Assembly: GCA_036346205.1 (NCBI GenBank)
Contig: JARFJB010000821.1
Coordinates: 9,003,222-9,067,221, forward strand
DNA: 64,000 bases
From: Vesta saturnalis
Lineage: Eukaryota; Arthropoda; Insecta; Coleoptera; Lampyridae
Direction: 5' to 3'
In this document: positions 46,196 through 55,994 of the stretch, one piece after another
Layout of the letters: each line of letters opens with the position of its first letter
How positions within the stretch are numbered: the stretch's first letter is position 1
Made by a program: the position numbers and the translations under genes
The notes under the pieces: model-generated
Database searches by the model: none
Told to the model about the DNA's origin: nothing
The model's input: the letters and a program-made list of their open reading frames with translations, nothing else

Positions 46196-47147
46196 TTAGC
46201 AAAACCATGACTGTTACATCATAGCATAAATCATCACGCCATTCCCTTACGAGGTGGGCAAAACAATCACTGCCGATTGTTTATTTCTCATTCACCATCT
46301 TTCTCCATGTTTTTTCTATCTCCGCATACCTCCCTATCTTCCGCAAGATTCATACATTGTCTCTGACATGCCCTTTTATTTATAAAACTCCATGCCTTTC
46401 TTTCCTTTACCATAAATTCTACTGCATTCAGCCAAGTTTTACGCGGCCTACCAGACCCGGTCTTTCCTCTAACCTCACTCACATATATTTGCTTCGTTAA
46501 TCTTGCGTTGTCCATTTTCAGAATGTGATCAAACCAACGTAACGTACTACTTTTATATCTGTCCATCATCGTTTTTTCCTCGCCACAGTCCATCATTATA
46601 CACTTTTTCTTTATCTTATCCCTTCTCGTTTTACCACATGCGCTTCTCAGAAATCACATACCCACGGCATTTATTTTTCTCTCGTGCTTTTTTTGACATA
46701 CCCATGTCTCACTTCCATATAGTACTGACGGGACAAACACGACATTATAGATTTCTCGCTTCGCAGCTAGGCTCATGCTTTTCTCATTATCGTCCACACA
46801 TTTTTCAATTAATTTCCTTCCATTCTTGACCCTCCTTCCAATCTCGCCATCCATTGTCCCATCTGCAGTAAACACTCTACCCAGATATACCAACTCGTTC
46901 ACTTGTTCCACAATTTCATCTTGCCGAGTAAATACTCTACTCTCCTTTTCACCTTCCCGATTGAATACCACATTCTTAGTTTTGTTCACGTTTGCCTTTA
47001 GATCCATGTTCTCACAAACTGTATCACACTGCTCCAGAGCACTTAATAAGAATGTGTCACCTGCATACACCAGAACTCGTACATTTACGTCACCAACCAT
47101 TACACCATTTGTATCCGTACATGCTTACCTAGCAAGTTTATCCATTA

Positions 47148-47312
47148 GTGGAGTTGATCGGCCTATTTCCACAGTTTATGATTTTTGAGCGCGACGTCAT
47201 CAGGCTTAGTCCTGAGAAGGACTGTTTTCGCACTTGACTACTCTCAGATTCGAACTTGGTACCTTTCACTTACTAGTCTGACACCTTTGCCGCTGAGCCA
47301 CTGAGTAATCCA
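47148..47312 (-). repeat. Left inverted repeat of short PLE
   Basis: Inverted partner of 47735-47952. It lacks a 24-bp segment that forms the ribozyme-like hairpin in the right arm, and lacks a second segment of about 28 bp found near 47813-47841. Confidence 0.9.
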
Positions 47313-47313
47313 A

Positions 47314-47363
<50 letters not shown>

Positions 47364-47365
47364 TT

Positions 47366-47718
47366 AGAACTTATATAACCTACCATGCGAATGCGGCAGA
47401 GCATACATAGGAGAGAGCAGTAGACCACTCAAAGTGAGAACGCAGGAACATAAGAACAACGTCCGCAAGGGCGAAACAGAAAAATCAAGACTCGCCGAAC
47501 ATGTCTGGAACGAAGACCACCGCATCCAATGGGATAACATACAGATAGTGGCAAAGGACGAGAACACAACTCGTCGAAAACTCAAAGAAGCCACATACAT
47601 CGCACTAGCAGAAAATCCAATAAGCCAAGCTAGTGTAGAAATGAAATCCATATGGATGCGCGAAGAGCTTAAACGCAATACACTTGCGCAAGAAGTTACT
47701 GCGCAACATGCGCAATAA
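47366..47718 (+). pseudogene. PLE GIY-YIG endonuclease domain
   Basis: The plus strand encodes LYNLPCECGRAYIGESSRPL, KVRTQEHKNNVRKGE, SRLAEHVWNEDHRIQWDNIQ, EATYIALAENPISQASVEMK and a tail that ends at a stop at 47718. LYN-PC-CG--YIGE with R-EH is the PLE-type GIY-YIG nuclease, which in the family nicks the target DNA. The frame is open throughout, but begins inside the domain directly next to (TA)n and has no RT upstream, so it is a truncated remnant, not a gene. It differs from the PLE family at 17-21 kb and 44.7 kb. Confidence 0.9.
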
Positions 47719-47742
47719 ACTTCTGCTCAATATATTACTCAG

Positions 47743-47800
47743 TCGCTCAGCGGTAAAGGTGTCAGACTAGTAAGTGAAAGGTACTAAGTTCGAATCTGAG
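47743..47800 (+). promoter_or_regulatory. tRNA-like module with A- and B-box sequences
   Basis: TCGCTCAGCGGTAAAGG resembles an RNA polymerase III A box, and AGTTCGAATCT 44 bp on resembles a B box. The left repeat has the same module on the minus strand at 47243-47303, with the better A box TGGCTCAGCGGCAAAGG. The spacing fits a tRNA, but I could not fold a full cloverleaf, so it is tRNA-like, not a tRNA gene. Confidence 0.5.
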
Positions 47801-47868
47801 AGTAGTCAAGTGCTTATTAACATATGAATTCGACTCAAGTGCGAAAACAGTCATTCTCAGGACTAAGC

Positions 47869-47903
47869 CTGATGACGGAAGCAGAGTCCGCTTCCGAAAC
47901 GTC
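47869..47903 (+). ncRNA. Hammerhead-ribozyme-like core in PLE repeat
   Basis: CTGATGA, one unpaired C, a perfect 6-bp helix GGAAGC / GCTTCC closing the loop AGAGTCC, then GAAACGTC. This is the CUGANGA-helix II-GAAA arrangement of a hammerhead, followed by a possible GUC cleavage triplet. Helix III would be extremely short, as known for PLE hammerheads. Activity not shown. Confidence 0.55.
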
Positions 47904-49021
47904 GCGCTCAAAGAGCATAAACTGTGGAAATAGGCCGATCAACTCCACTAATTGGAAACCACAGTTACAAAACACTTATAATACAGAAGTTTATCCATTC
48001 ATACATTGAACAACCACGGTGACATCACACAACCTTGTCGCATTCCTTGCCCAATATTAAAGGATTCACTCACACCTGCTCGCACCATAACACATACCCG
48101 GCTACCGTTGTATACTATCCTTATTCCGTTTATTAGACCTTTATTTATGCCATATTCATTTAATATTTGCCACCGCTTCTCCCTATTCACTCTTTCGTAT
48201 GCTTTCTCCAGATTTACAAACGCACAGTACAGCTTCCTTTTTACACTTAAACACTTTTCGATCACCTGCTGGAGAGCAACTCTGATCAAGACATCCTCTC
48301 TTTGGCATAAGCCACACTGCACATCCCAATTTTATTAATAATAATAAATTTATTCCTCTGTAGTTCTTGCAGTCACTCTTGTTTCCCTTACCCTTATACA
48401 GTGGTACAATGATCGCGCTATTCCAATCTTTCGGCACTTTCCACACTTAAGGCATACATTGAGTAATTCACACAATCTTTGTATAAGATTTGCACCTCCA
48501 TACTTTAGCATTTCACCATTGATTTGATCTACGCTGCTCCTTTACCGTTTTTCAACCTTCCTACCGTTCTCTCTACCTCATTTATCCTAATATCCTTCTC
48601 AGCTTGATTCACCATTCCTTCTACATTCTCCTTATTTAACCCTGCAGTCTTATTTTCCTCACTACTGTACAGTTTTCCGAAATATTCTTGACCGCATTTC
48701 CTCACTTCACAATCGTCCTGCATTATTTCTTTGCTCGTATTCATTACTTCTGCAGAGTTCCGTCTTGGGCCCCTTTTGTATTTTTGACCAATTTCCAGAA
48801 AAGTTTTTGTTTTTCCCTCAAAATTATGCTGCATTTTCTCTCCTTCCACAGTCATCACTTCCTCTTTACTTGGTCTCACTGTCTCCTTCGCTTCGTTGTT
48901 TATTAATCGGTACACCTCATACAATCGCTTTTTCTCAGTCTCATTTTTTGCAGCAATCATTGCCACGTATGCATCTTTTTTCTTACATACTGCCTTTTTT
49001 TACCGATTCATTCCACCAAGC

Positions 49022-49162
49022 AGTTTTAATTGTGGTAGAACGAGCCATCGGATTTTAATGATATCTGATATGCTAGTTTTTGATGTGATGACTGTTACAT
49101 CAAAAACTAGCATATCAGATTTCATTAAAATCCGATGGCTTGTTCTACCACAATTAAAAGGT
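49022..49162. repeat. Near-perfect inverted repeat (hairpin), arms about 65 bp
   Basis: TTTTAATTGTGGTAGAACGAGCC at 49022 pairs with GGCTTGTTCTACCACAATTAAAA ending near 49158, and CTGATATGCTAGTTTTTGATG pairs with CATCAAAAACTAGCATATCAG. The loop is about 10 bases (TGATGACTGT). The left arm overlaps the 5' end of the LINE. Confidence 0.9.
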
Positions 49163-49164
49163 TT

Positions 49165-49640
49165 GAAACTTTGTTTGACGAATCATCATCATTTCATCCC
49201 ATAAATGTTTTAATGGTTATCGCAACGATGTGAACAGCGAAATTTTTGTCCCAACAGACTCCAACTGCAAACAAAGTTCCTCAATATGACGGATCCGAAA
49301 TACCGCATAGGATCTACTACACTACGGAGTTTGAACGAACACATAAACGTGATAGATAACCCAAAGTTTTGTAACATTTCATGCGTGTACGGATTTTGCG
49401 TAATTACTAAGTGAGAGTGGGAACTATGACATTAATCTTTTGTAACAGTTGCAGAAGCGACGCGATAGAAAAATAAAGTTGAACATTTGCGATTTTCTGA
49501 CAAAGTTTGGTTTTGTGCCAAAGTATGAGAGTGCATAAATTTTTACTTTATTACAAATTTAAATTGTTTAATAGTTGGCCGGGGCGGAAATAATAAAAAT
49601 TCTTTTTTTCAAAATTTGATAGATAACGTAGCAATAAAAT
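49165..49640. other. No recognised gene
   Basis: No repeats or motifs recognised. Confidence 0.4.
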
Positions 49641-49649
49641 ATTATAGAG

Positions 49650-50420
49650 CTTGCTTATAAAAATGTTTAAATTGATCTCGCTATTGTGCCTTAAACAAGC
49701 TTCACACTTGGTTCTGATCCGTCTTATTGCGTTTAGAATAACAACAGTCCTCAACTGCAGTTCCATAATACCTCTGTCAACGGCAGTGCATAGATCCGCC
49801 AGAGTTTGATATTGGGTTCGTTAAAACTTATTCTTAAGATATTCCCACAGAAAGACATCTAGAACTGACTAATTTTGGAGACCTGGGTGGTCATCTCACA
49901 GGTCCATTTGTTCCTATCCAGGAGCCTGGAAAGTTTATAACAATTTGGACGGTGTAGGTAGGAGCGCCGTCGTCTTGTATATATAATTGATTTAAGTGTG
50001 CACACCATACATGCACATCACCTTCTATTTCGGGTACACTATTTTCCAAAATTTGCAGATATCTATTGGCAGTAAGGCCTACGTCAAAAGCTTAATATAC
50101 ATTTTTACTACCAAATATGAAACAAGATACATTAAAGCCAAACCTTCCTTGTCATTCTCGTGGAAATAATGCATGTGGGTTATCCTCAGACTAAATCTAT
50201 TATTTTGGCGATTAAATATACTGGCGCTGCTAAAGTGCACCTCATCAGACCAAACAAGAAATCTTTCAAAATGTTCACATTTTGTAAATACCAATTACAA
50301 AATTGTCTACAGCGTTTTGCATTGCCCAAAGGTGAGGTTGAGACCATATGAAATTTATATTTGTTTGCATTTCCGTTACAATTTATGTAACAAACAAGCA
50401 TGTTATTATATTCTTGAATT
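49650..50420 (-). pseudogene. Mariner-superfamily transposase
   Basis: Minus-strand order: AKRCRQFCNWYLQNV (about 50330-50290); CEHFERFLVWSDEVHFSSAS (50275-50215) with the first Asp in WSDEVHF; a broken middle; IQDDGAPTYTVQIVINFPGS (about 49985-49925) with the second Asp; WIGTNGPVR, a stop, PPRSPKLVSSRCLSV (about 49920-49860) where the third Asp block is degraded; and VVILNAIRRIRTKCEACLRH (49740-49680). The DNA-binding N-terminus is not recognisable. Stops and frameshifts throughout. Confidence 0.8.
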
Positions 50421-50699
50421 ACGGTTTCGTGGTGTTCTCAGTAAGCTCAAGAATCACATTTATACCACTTTATGCACAGTTGAATAACATTACAACATGT
50501 TTTCATAACTACGTTAACCGTGTCTCGTGTACCCATATCTACACTATATCTAATACACAACACTTTTTCCATTCCAAATAAGGCTAAACATAGGTATACT
50601 ACTAAGGATCTAATTTACAAGGTTTCTTAATTACTCTACCCAATCTAGAGGTGTAAAGTTCTCTAGCAGACGTCGGTGAAATATTTATTTTTTATTTTT

Positions 50700-52095
50700 T
50701 TAGGAATATGTTCTACAACCGGTCCACGAATCTTAATGCTTATTGGTGCACCCATAATGGAACGTCATATTCGGTTGAGCCACTTGGTGCAATCATTTCT
50801 GTCGGTTCAAGGTATGCTTCGCTAATATGATGTGCATGAGCTAGCTTCATGGTGTCACGAACCCATAGTAAGTAGGTTACCAGACTAATCATGTTGTAGA
50901 TTTTCCCTTTTGTTCATCCAGATGATTTACCGTGCACTAAAACATCTTGGTCTTCTACGAGTTCGCGTAGATTCCCCTACTTTACCCTTCATATTCTTTC
51001 ACATCCTTCCTCTTTTCTTGAAATTGATTTTTGCCTCTCCCTTTTAAAATTGTAATTCTAGTCCTTGGTGTTTGTTTGAAAATCATTTCAGCAGGGCTTG
51101 CTTCATTTGTATATGTCGGTGAAGATCTAAATTTTAACAAAGAATTGCTTACTTGATGTTGTACTGAAATATTTGTACAGGCTTGGTTATATTCATATAA
51201 CTGCTTCTTGAAATTATTCTCAAATGTCTCCACAAAACGCTCTGTCAACTCGTCTGAATAAGGATGGAAGGGTGAAAAAACTTACATCTCATTCCATTCG
51301 TTTTACAGAAGCCACCTCCATTAGATGGGGGACCATTGTCAGACGTTAGTTCTTCAGGCAATCCAAACAAACGTTTTTCGCAATCTATAGTATCAGTCCC
51401 ATTTATTCCATTCATGATATAGATATCTATATATTCGTAATTACTACCCACAATCAATGGAAAATTATACTTCTAGTAGTGAAATAAATCAATGTGGACT
51501 CTCGTCCAGTTCTTGGAAGTTTTAGGTCAAGGAGTAAAAGGTACTTGCACTAGCTTTCTGATGAGTCTGATAAGGTTCACACATTTTTAAATAGACGTCG
51601 CAATCGATGGTTGGCTTCCAGACCTCATTTCGAGCAAGAAGTTTCATTCTAACTGTACCTACATGTTACTCATATAGTAATTCTAAAACCTTACTTCTTA
51701 AATCATAGGGTATAATAATTCGATTTCCCCAAAATAAGCAATTATTTTTGACAGACAATTCCGATTTCTTTGAAAAATATGGTTTAGTAGTTGGTTAGGA
51801 TTTTTATTTGGCCAACATCTTGTTATTAAATCGACAACTTTATTCAGTACTTTGTCTTGTTTAGTGCTTGTGACAATGTTTTAATGGTAATTCATAAAAT
51901 GTTGAAAATGAATAAATTGGTTCACTAATGAAATATTTTCCCGGAAATCTGGACCAAGCGTTTGCATGAGCTAAATAGATAGTTCAACTGTCCACTTCTG
52001 CAAACGTGATGCTGTTAGAATCGGTATATTGGTTTTTGATTCAAATATCGCTTTGGTAGGCTGATTATCTGTTACCAACATGAATTTCCTGCCAT
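50700..52095 (-). pseudogene. Gypsy pol: RNase H end and integrase
   Basis: On the minus strand from 52095: MDGRKFMLVTDNQPTKAIFE (RNase H C-terminal part), SRLQKWTVELSI, VDLITRCWPNKN, EVWKPTIDCDVYLKMCEPYQ (zinc-binding/linker region about 51620-51570), INGTDTIDCEKRLFGLPEEL and TSDNGPPSNGGGFC (51400-51300, integrase core with the second catalytic Asp), ERFVETFENNFKKQLYEYNQ and SPAEMIFKQTPRTRITILK (51240-51050), and a tail to about 50700 with HISEAYLEPTEMIAPSGSTE. The upstream half of RNase H lies at 54290-54640, separated by a later insertion. Frameshifts and stops make it inactive. LTRs not found. Confidence 0.85.

Positions 52096-52150
<55 letters not shown>
52096..52150 (+). repeat. (TA)n tract at Gypsy insertion junction
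   Basis: Runs directly from the Gypsy RNase H codons into the fragment at 52150. On the minus strand the Gypsy frame reads through it as YIYI. Confidence 0.9.
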
Positions 52151-52151
<1 letters not shown>

Positions 52152-52500
52152 ATATAGGGTGAGTTTTTTCATTGGTATCTCGGAAACTACAAGAGATAAA
52201 GATTCAGTTAAATGGGGAAATAGTTGCAGTTTTATGAACCTAAATTAACGATATTTTCAGTTGTTGGAAAAAGTTCATGGGTTACTAGATATTTAAAAAA
52301 CTAAAATTGTGCATTTTATTTAATTCTAAATAAGTCTGCTATTATCGATTTGAGTCAAAAATGTAGGGGAAAGAATAGTAGTGTTTTTTATACTTTATCT
52401 ACTGGCGTCGTCAGTTTTGTTCTATCTCTTGTTATTCCAAAGTTATGATATAAACTTTTGTTTTTTAAATGGAAGGTATAGTAGGCTGTCTTTATCAGAT
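52151..52500 (+). mobile_element. Fragment with AGGGTGAGTTTTTTCATTGG end
   Basis: TATAGGGTGAGTTTTTTCAT and GGTATCTCGGAAACTACAAG look like one terminus of a mariner-type element. No second terminus and no coding region. Confidence 0.45.
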
Positions 52501-52650
<150 letters not shown>

Positions 52651-52856
52651 ATAAAGGGTGTCTCAGAAACATGTTGCCAAACTTTAGGGGTTATAAAGGC
52701 CGATGAATTAAGTACTTTTGCCTTATAAACGTGTAAAGTATCCGAAATGAGTCGTTAAGGCACTAGACGAAGAAGTGTTAAAAATTGCAGAATGTTCGCA
52801 TTTACGACTTTTGTATTTTTAATATTTATTAAATAAGAAAACAATAAAACATTATA

Positions 52857-53700
52857 TTAGTCGGCTGGCCAGTTAACAGGTCCACCTCGTCCAATCCACC
52901 TCTCAGGAAATTGTAAAGTTAGGTGGTCCCACGTTGCAGTAAAATGCGCCAGCTCCGTCGTGCTGATACTACTTTCACGAATGTCCAATGGAACATTTTC
53001 AAGCAACTCAGGGAGAACTTCTTGTAGGAATGTTAGGTAGATTTGACCATTTAAACGTGGAGGTAGTAGGTACGGTCCAATAATATGATCTCCTACTATG
53101 CCAGCCCACACGTTAATAGAGAACTGATACTGGTTAGACTTCTGAAATGTTCCATGAGGATTTTGGTTGCTCCAAATGTGACTATTACGGCTATTGAAGT
53201 AACCTTCTCTAGTAAAGCAAGCTTCATCGCTAAATAGAATAACTGAGCTAAAATCGAACTGTCGAGCGCATTTTTCCAAATACCAGCGACAAAAGTTTAC
53301 TCTTGGACCGTAATCCCGTTGGGTCAAACTGTGTACTTTTGAAGATGATAAGGGTATAGCAATTGTTCATGAAGTACACGCCATACTGATGCCCTTGTAT
53401 TTCCAGTTTGATTTGCTATTGCTCGCACACTAGTGGAGGGTTTTCCTTCCACTCGCCGAATACTTCTTCTTCCATCTCCACCGAACGAGCCGTTCTTTGC
53501 TGACCCGTACCTCCATTTCGTTTAAAATTTCCTTTTCTCTTAAACGAAGGTGTAATGAAACGAATAATCTGCGAGATGGATGGCGACGATTGGGAAACCG
53601 ACCAGCGTAGATCCGTGCAGCTTCCTGCTATTGCATCTTGCTTCTCCATAAATCAGATGCATATCAGCCATTTCCTCAAAACTAAAATGTTCCATAGTAA
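52857..53700 (-). pseudogene. Mariner transposase, third catalytic block missing
   Basis: The minus strand starts MEHFSFEEMADMHLIYGEAR (53697); later frames give FKRNGGTGQQRTARSVEMEE, STSVRAIANQTGNTRASVWR in mixed frames, RVNFCRWYLEKCARQFDFSS (53300), VILFSDEACFTREGYFNSRN with the first Asp, INVWAGIVGDHIIGPYLLPP, the QHDGA block with the second Asp in a frameshifted stretch, and FPERWIGRGGPVNWPAD, where the sequence stops before the third Asp block (SPDL..DF) and passes into the TIR. Several single-base indels. Related to the insect DD41D mariners by motif. Confidence 0.85.
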
Positions 53701-53802
53701 AGAATTCTTCTTTACTTAAATTATCACTTTAAAATAACTACTTTTGAAATTTACAAAATCAAAGTGACATTCAAAATTTGAACAATTTTGATAATTGAAG
53801 AA

Positions 53803-54033
53803 AAGTTCTTTGCTATGAAACATTTCAGTTTTGAGGAAATGGAAAAAAATTTTAAACCAAATGTAGGTACAAGTCAGCAAAGAACGACTCGATCAATGGA
53901 GATGGAAGAAAAACAAAATTTAAAAAACTTATCAATGAAGCTTGTTTTACTAGAGACAGTTACTTCAAAGACCGCAATACTCATATTTGGAGCAACCAAA
54001 ATCGTGTCGATGGCCGCAATTTTGAACAACTAA
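53803..54033 (+). pseudogene. Inverted, internally deleted second transposase copy
   Basis: The plus strand begins MKHFSFEEMEKNFKPNVGTS then QQRTTRSMEMEEK, which copies the start of the minus gene with a deletion, and continues out of frame with residues of the SDEACFTR region before the TIR. It forms the other arm of the palindrome. Confidence 0.8.
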
Positions 54034-54228
54034 TATAATGTTTTATTGTTTTTCTTATTTAATAAATATTAAAATACAAAAGTCGTAAATGCGAACATTC
54101 TGCAATTTTTAACACTTCTTCGTCTAGTGCCTTAACGACTCATTTCCGGACATACGTTTATAAGGCAAAAGTACTTAATTCATCGGCCTTTATAACCCCT
54201 AAAGTTTGGCAACATGTTTCTGAGACAC

Positions 54229-54233
<5 letters not shown>

Positions 54234-54285
<52 letters not shown>
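54234..54285 (+). repeat. (TA)n tract at the other insertion junction
   Basis: About 50 bp between the mariner end and Gypsy RNase H. Confidence 0.95.
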
Positions 54286-54289
<4 letters not shown>

Positions 54290-54290
<1 letters not shown>

Positions 54291-54640
54291 GTGAAATTTC
54301 CATACAGCAACCATGATGGCTAAAGCTTCTTTGGGTATGTGTATAATTTCGTTGATTTTCGGATAACGTGCTAGAGCAAAACACTCCTGTCCATCGATGA
54401 TGTGATTCTTGACTGTTCCGGTTCCATATGGTGACGCATCAGATGCATAACAATTTGTTTCCGTCGGTCAAAATGTATCAAAGCAGCGTTGTTTATCAAC
54501 AGTTCTTTACAATTATTAAAGGCAACTTTGCATTCAGGTGATTATATAAAAACCCCATTTTTCTTTTCCAGATCATATCAGGTACATGACACTAAATTGA
54601 TGATCATATTAGATGTTTCTTAATAAATGAGGATTTTTCC
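54290..54640 (-). pseudogene. Gypsy RNase H, N-terminal half
   Basis: The minus strand reads ETNCYASDASPYGTGTVKNH, then IIDGQECFALARYPKINEII and HIPKEALAIMVAVWKFHM. The DASPYG and KEALA blocks are the core of Gypsy RNase H. It should continue directly into GRKFMLVTDNQP at 52095, which proves that 52096-54289 is an insertion. Upstream RT residues (about 54640-54500) are too decayed to place. Confidence 0.85.
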
Positions 54641-55994
54641 AATGCCAGGGGCTTTCCCTGTTAAATATAATATATACCAAAATGTACAAAAGTACTTGGA
54701 GACCGTGTGCAGGGTACAAAATTAAGATACGACATGTATCAGAACGCAGAAGAAACGGAAATGAACTCCGAATCTCCTTGCGTATTAAAAAAAATTGATG
54801 TGTCTAAATACTAATTACGGACGATAAAAATATCTACACGGAGATTCGTAATTATGTACACTAAAGAGAAAATATCGACATATACCCATATTTAATTATT
54901 GAGAGAAAAAAACCAATACCAACGTAATGTAAATATATTTACCTACCAATAATAACACAAACTCAAAACTTAAATTAAGGTAACGATAGCCAAGAATTGG
55001 GACGTTACATAATGTTTTCTAACTCATCACATTTCCATTTCTTTCCTAAAATTAAACAAACAATTTTTTCCCTACAATATCTACTGCTGTGTGGTGTCAA
55101 TTGATACAACTTGACGTTTACAAAAATACACGAGGAATAAAATGTAACGTCTAAATTATAATAAATATGTACTAATAAGACATTACATCTACTAAATAAA
55201 TACCTACCAGCCATTTTCAATAAATATTTTCACAAAATCACAAAGTCTGGTAACGGTAACAAAACAAGCTTACGATTGAACGACCATCTGTCGGAGATTT
55301 CAAGAACATTACCCATATAATTTAATAATATAAATTTTTCCCCTAGATGGCTGTGCTGCATTAGTATTTATGAGGTGGTATTGGTGAAATACCGCACCGC
55401 AGCAGTAATATGATTTTTTAGAAGTGTGGTCATGGAGAAATTAAAAAAGGGAGAGGGTCCAAAACATATATGCTAGTTGTCATACCGTTTTAGCTTCTGC
55501 GCAAGATTATACGCGCATGGGGGCGCTAGAATAGGCAGAACTAAAACGACAGTCACGTCCACCAGCAACCCGCACACACGATGCATAGCATTTCCCTTTC
55601 GTTCCGTTCGCCGTTCGGCTTAGACGATTAACATCAACCGGCCGTCATTAACATTTTTATAAAATTAAATAAATTATACACCTATGCATTTTGGCCTATC
55701 CCGATATCATAATAATTTGTGATAAATTATTAATGATTCCATTAAATAGGTAAGAATATCCTATTAATTATAAAAATAATAATTTTTAAAGCTAATCTAA
55801 CCTCACGATTATCAAATTACTTTTGAACTTATTCGTTCATAACAAAAACTTATAATAACTCACAATGAACTATTTTCAAACAAGCCCCTAGATCTGACTC
55901 ATAGCTGAAATAAAAAATTTACAGAAAAGTGATTAACTGAAAAACTAAAAAGATACCTCAGCCTTTCTTTTATTATTATACATATGTATAAGAT
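54640..55994. other. Non-coding part of the 6.8-kb duplicated block
   Basis: No protein recognised. An imperfect inverted repeat pairs CCGTTTTAGCTTCTGCG (about 55486) with GGCAGAACTAAAACG (about 55535). The copy at about 61470-62816 is nearly identical from about 55240 onward but differs by many substitutions and indels at about 54920-55240. Confidence 0.5.

Larger units (their letters stand above)
47735..47952 (+). repeat. Right inverted repeat of short PLE
   Basis: Contains in order a tRNA-like module (47743-47800), a segment absent from the left arm, and a hammerhead-like core (47869-47903). Confidence 0.9.
47147..47986 (+). mobile_element. Short 5'-truncated PLE with inverted terminal repeats
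   Basis: Inserted in the LINE. AAGTTTATCCATT at 47134-47146 is repeated at 47987-47999, a 13-bp target-site duplication, and the LINE frame resumes across it. Inverted repeats (about 47148-47312 and 47735-47952) begin AGTGGAGTTGATCGGCCTAT and its complement. A tail of about 33 bp follows the right repeat before the duplication, as reported for Penelope elements. Between the repeats lie a (TA)n run (47319-47360) and a GIY-YIG domain. No RT is present. Confidence 0.9.
46200..49060 (-). pseudogene. Non-LTR retrotransposon (LINE) reverse transcriptase, split by a PLE
   Basis: Minus-strand order: a linker (48966-48529) with EVERTVGRLKNGKGAA; VPKDWNSAIIVPLYKGKGNK and KNYRGINLL (48440-48350); LYCAFVNLEKAYERVNREKR (about 48240), motif A, in which the usual Asp residues read as Asn and Glu; GQGMRQGCVMSPWLFNV (about 48060-48010); the 840-bp PLE insertion; VRVLVYAGDTFLLSALEQCD (about 47085-47030), motif C with Gly for the first Asp of ADD; NELVYLGRVFTADGTMDGEI; and a C-terminal part with LRWFDHILKMDNARLTKQIY and GRPRKTWLNAV (46540-46430). 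All three catalytic changes make it inactive. The 3' end is near 46200. I do not assign the clade. Confidence 0.85.
52652..54233 (-). mobile_element. Palindromic mariner (two head-to-head transposase copies)
   Basis: Ends read GGGTGTCTCAGAAACATGTT and its inverse, with TIR arms of about 200 bp. From the centre (about 53700-53810) a transposase N-terminus runs outward in both directions: minus to 52857, and plus, with a large internal deletion, to 54033. Both ends therefore match the 3' side of the transposase. Inserted in Gypsy RNase H and bordered by (TA)n. Confidence 0.8.

Noticed and set aside
46775..47188. Plus-strand open frame of 137 codons
   Set aside because: Antisense shadow of LINE reverse transcriptase.
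47434..47718. Intact host nuclease gene with GIY-YIG domain
   Set aside because: It is inside a PLE bounded by inverted repeats and a target duplication, begins mid-domain and lacks an RT.
47743..47800. Genuine tRNA gene
   Set aside because: No acceptor stem and no convincing anticodon arm; it lies inside a PLE repeat in two inverted copies.
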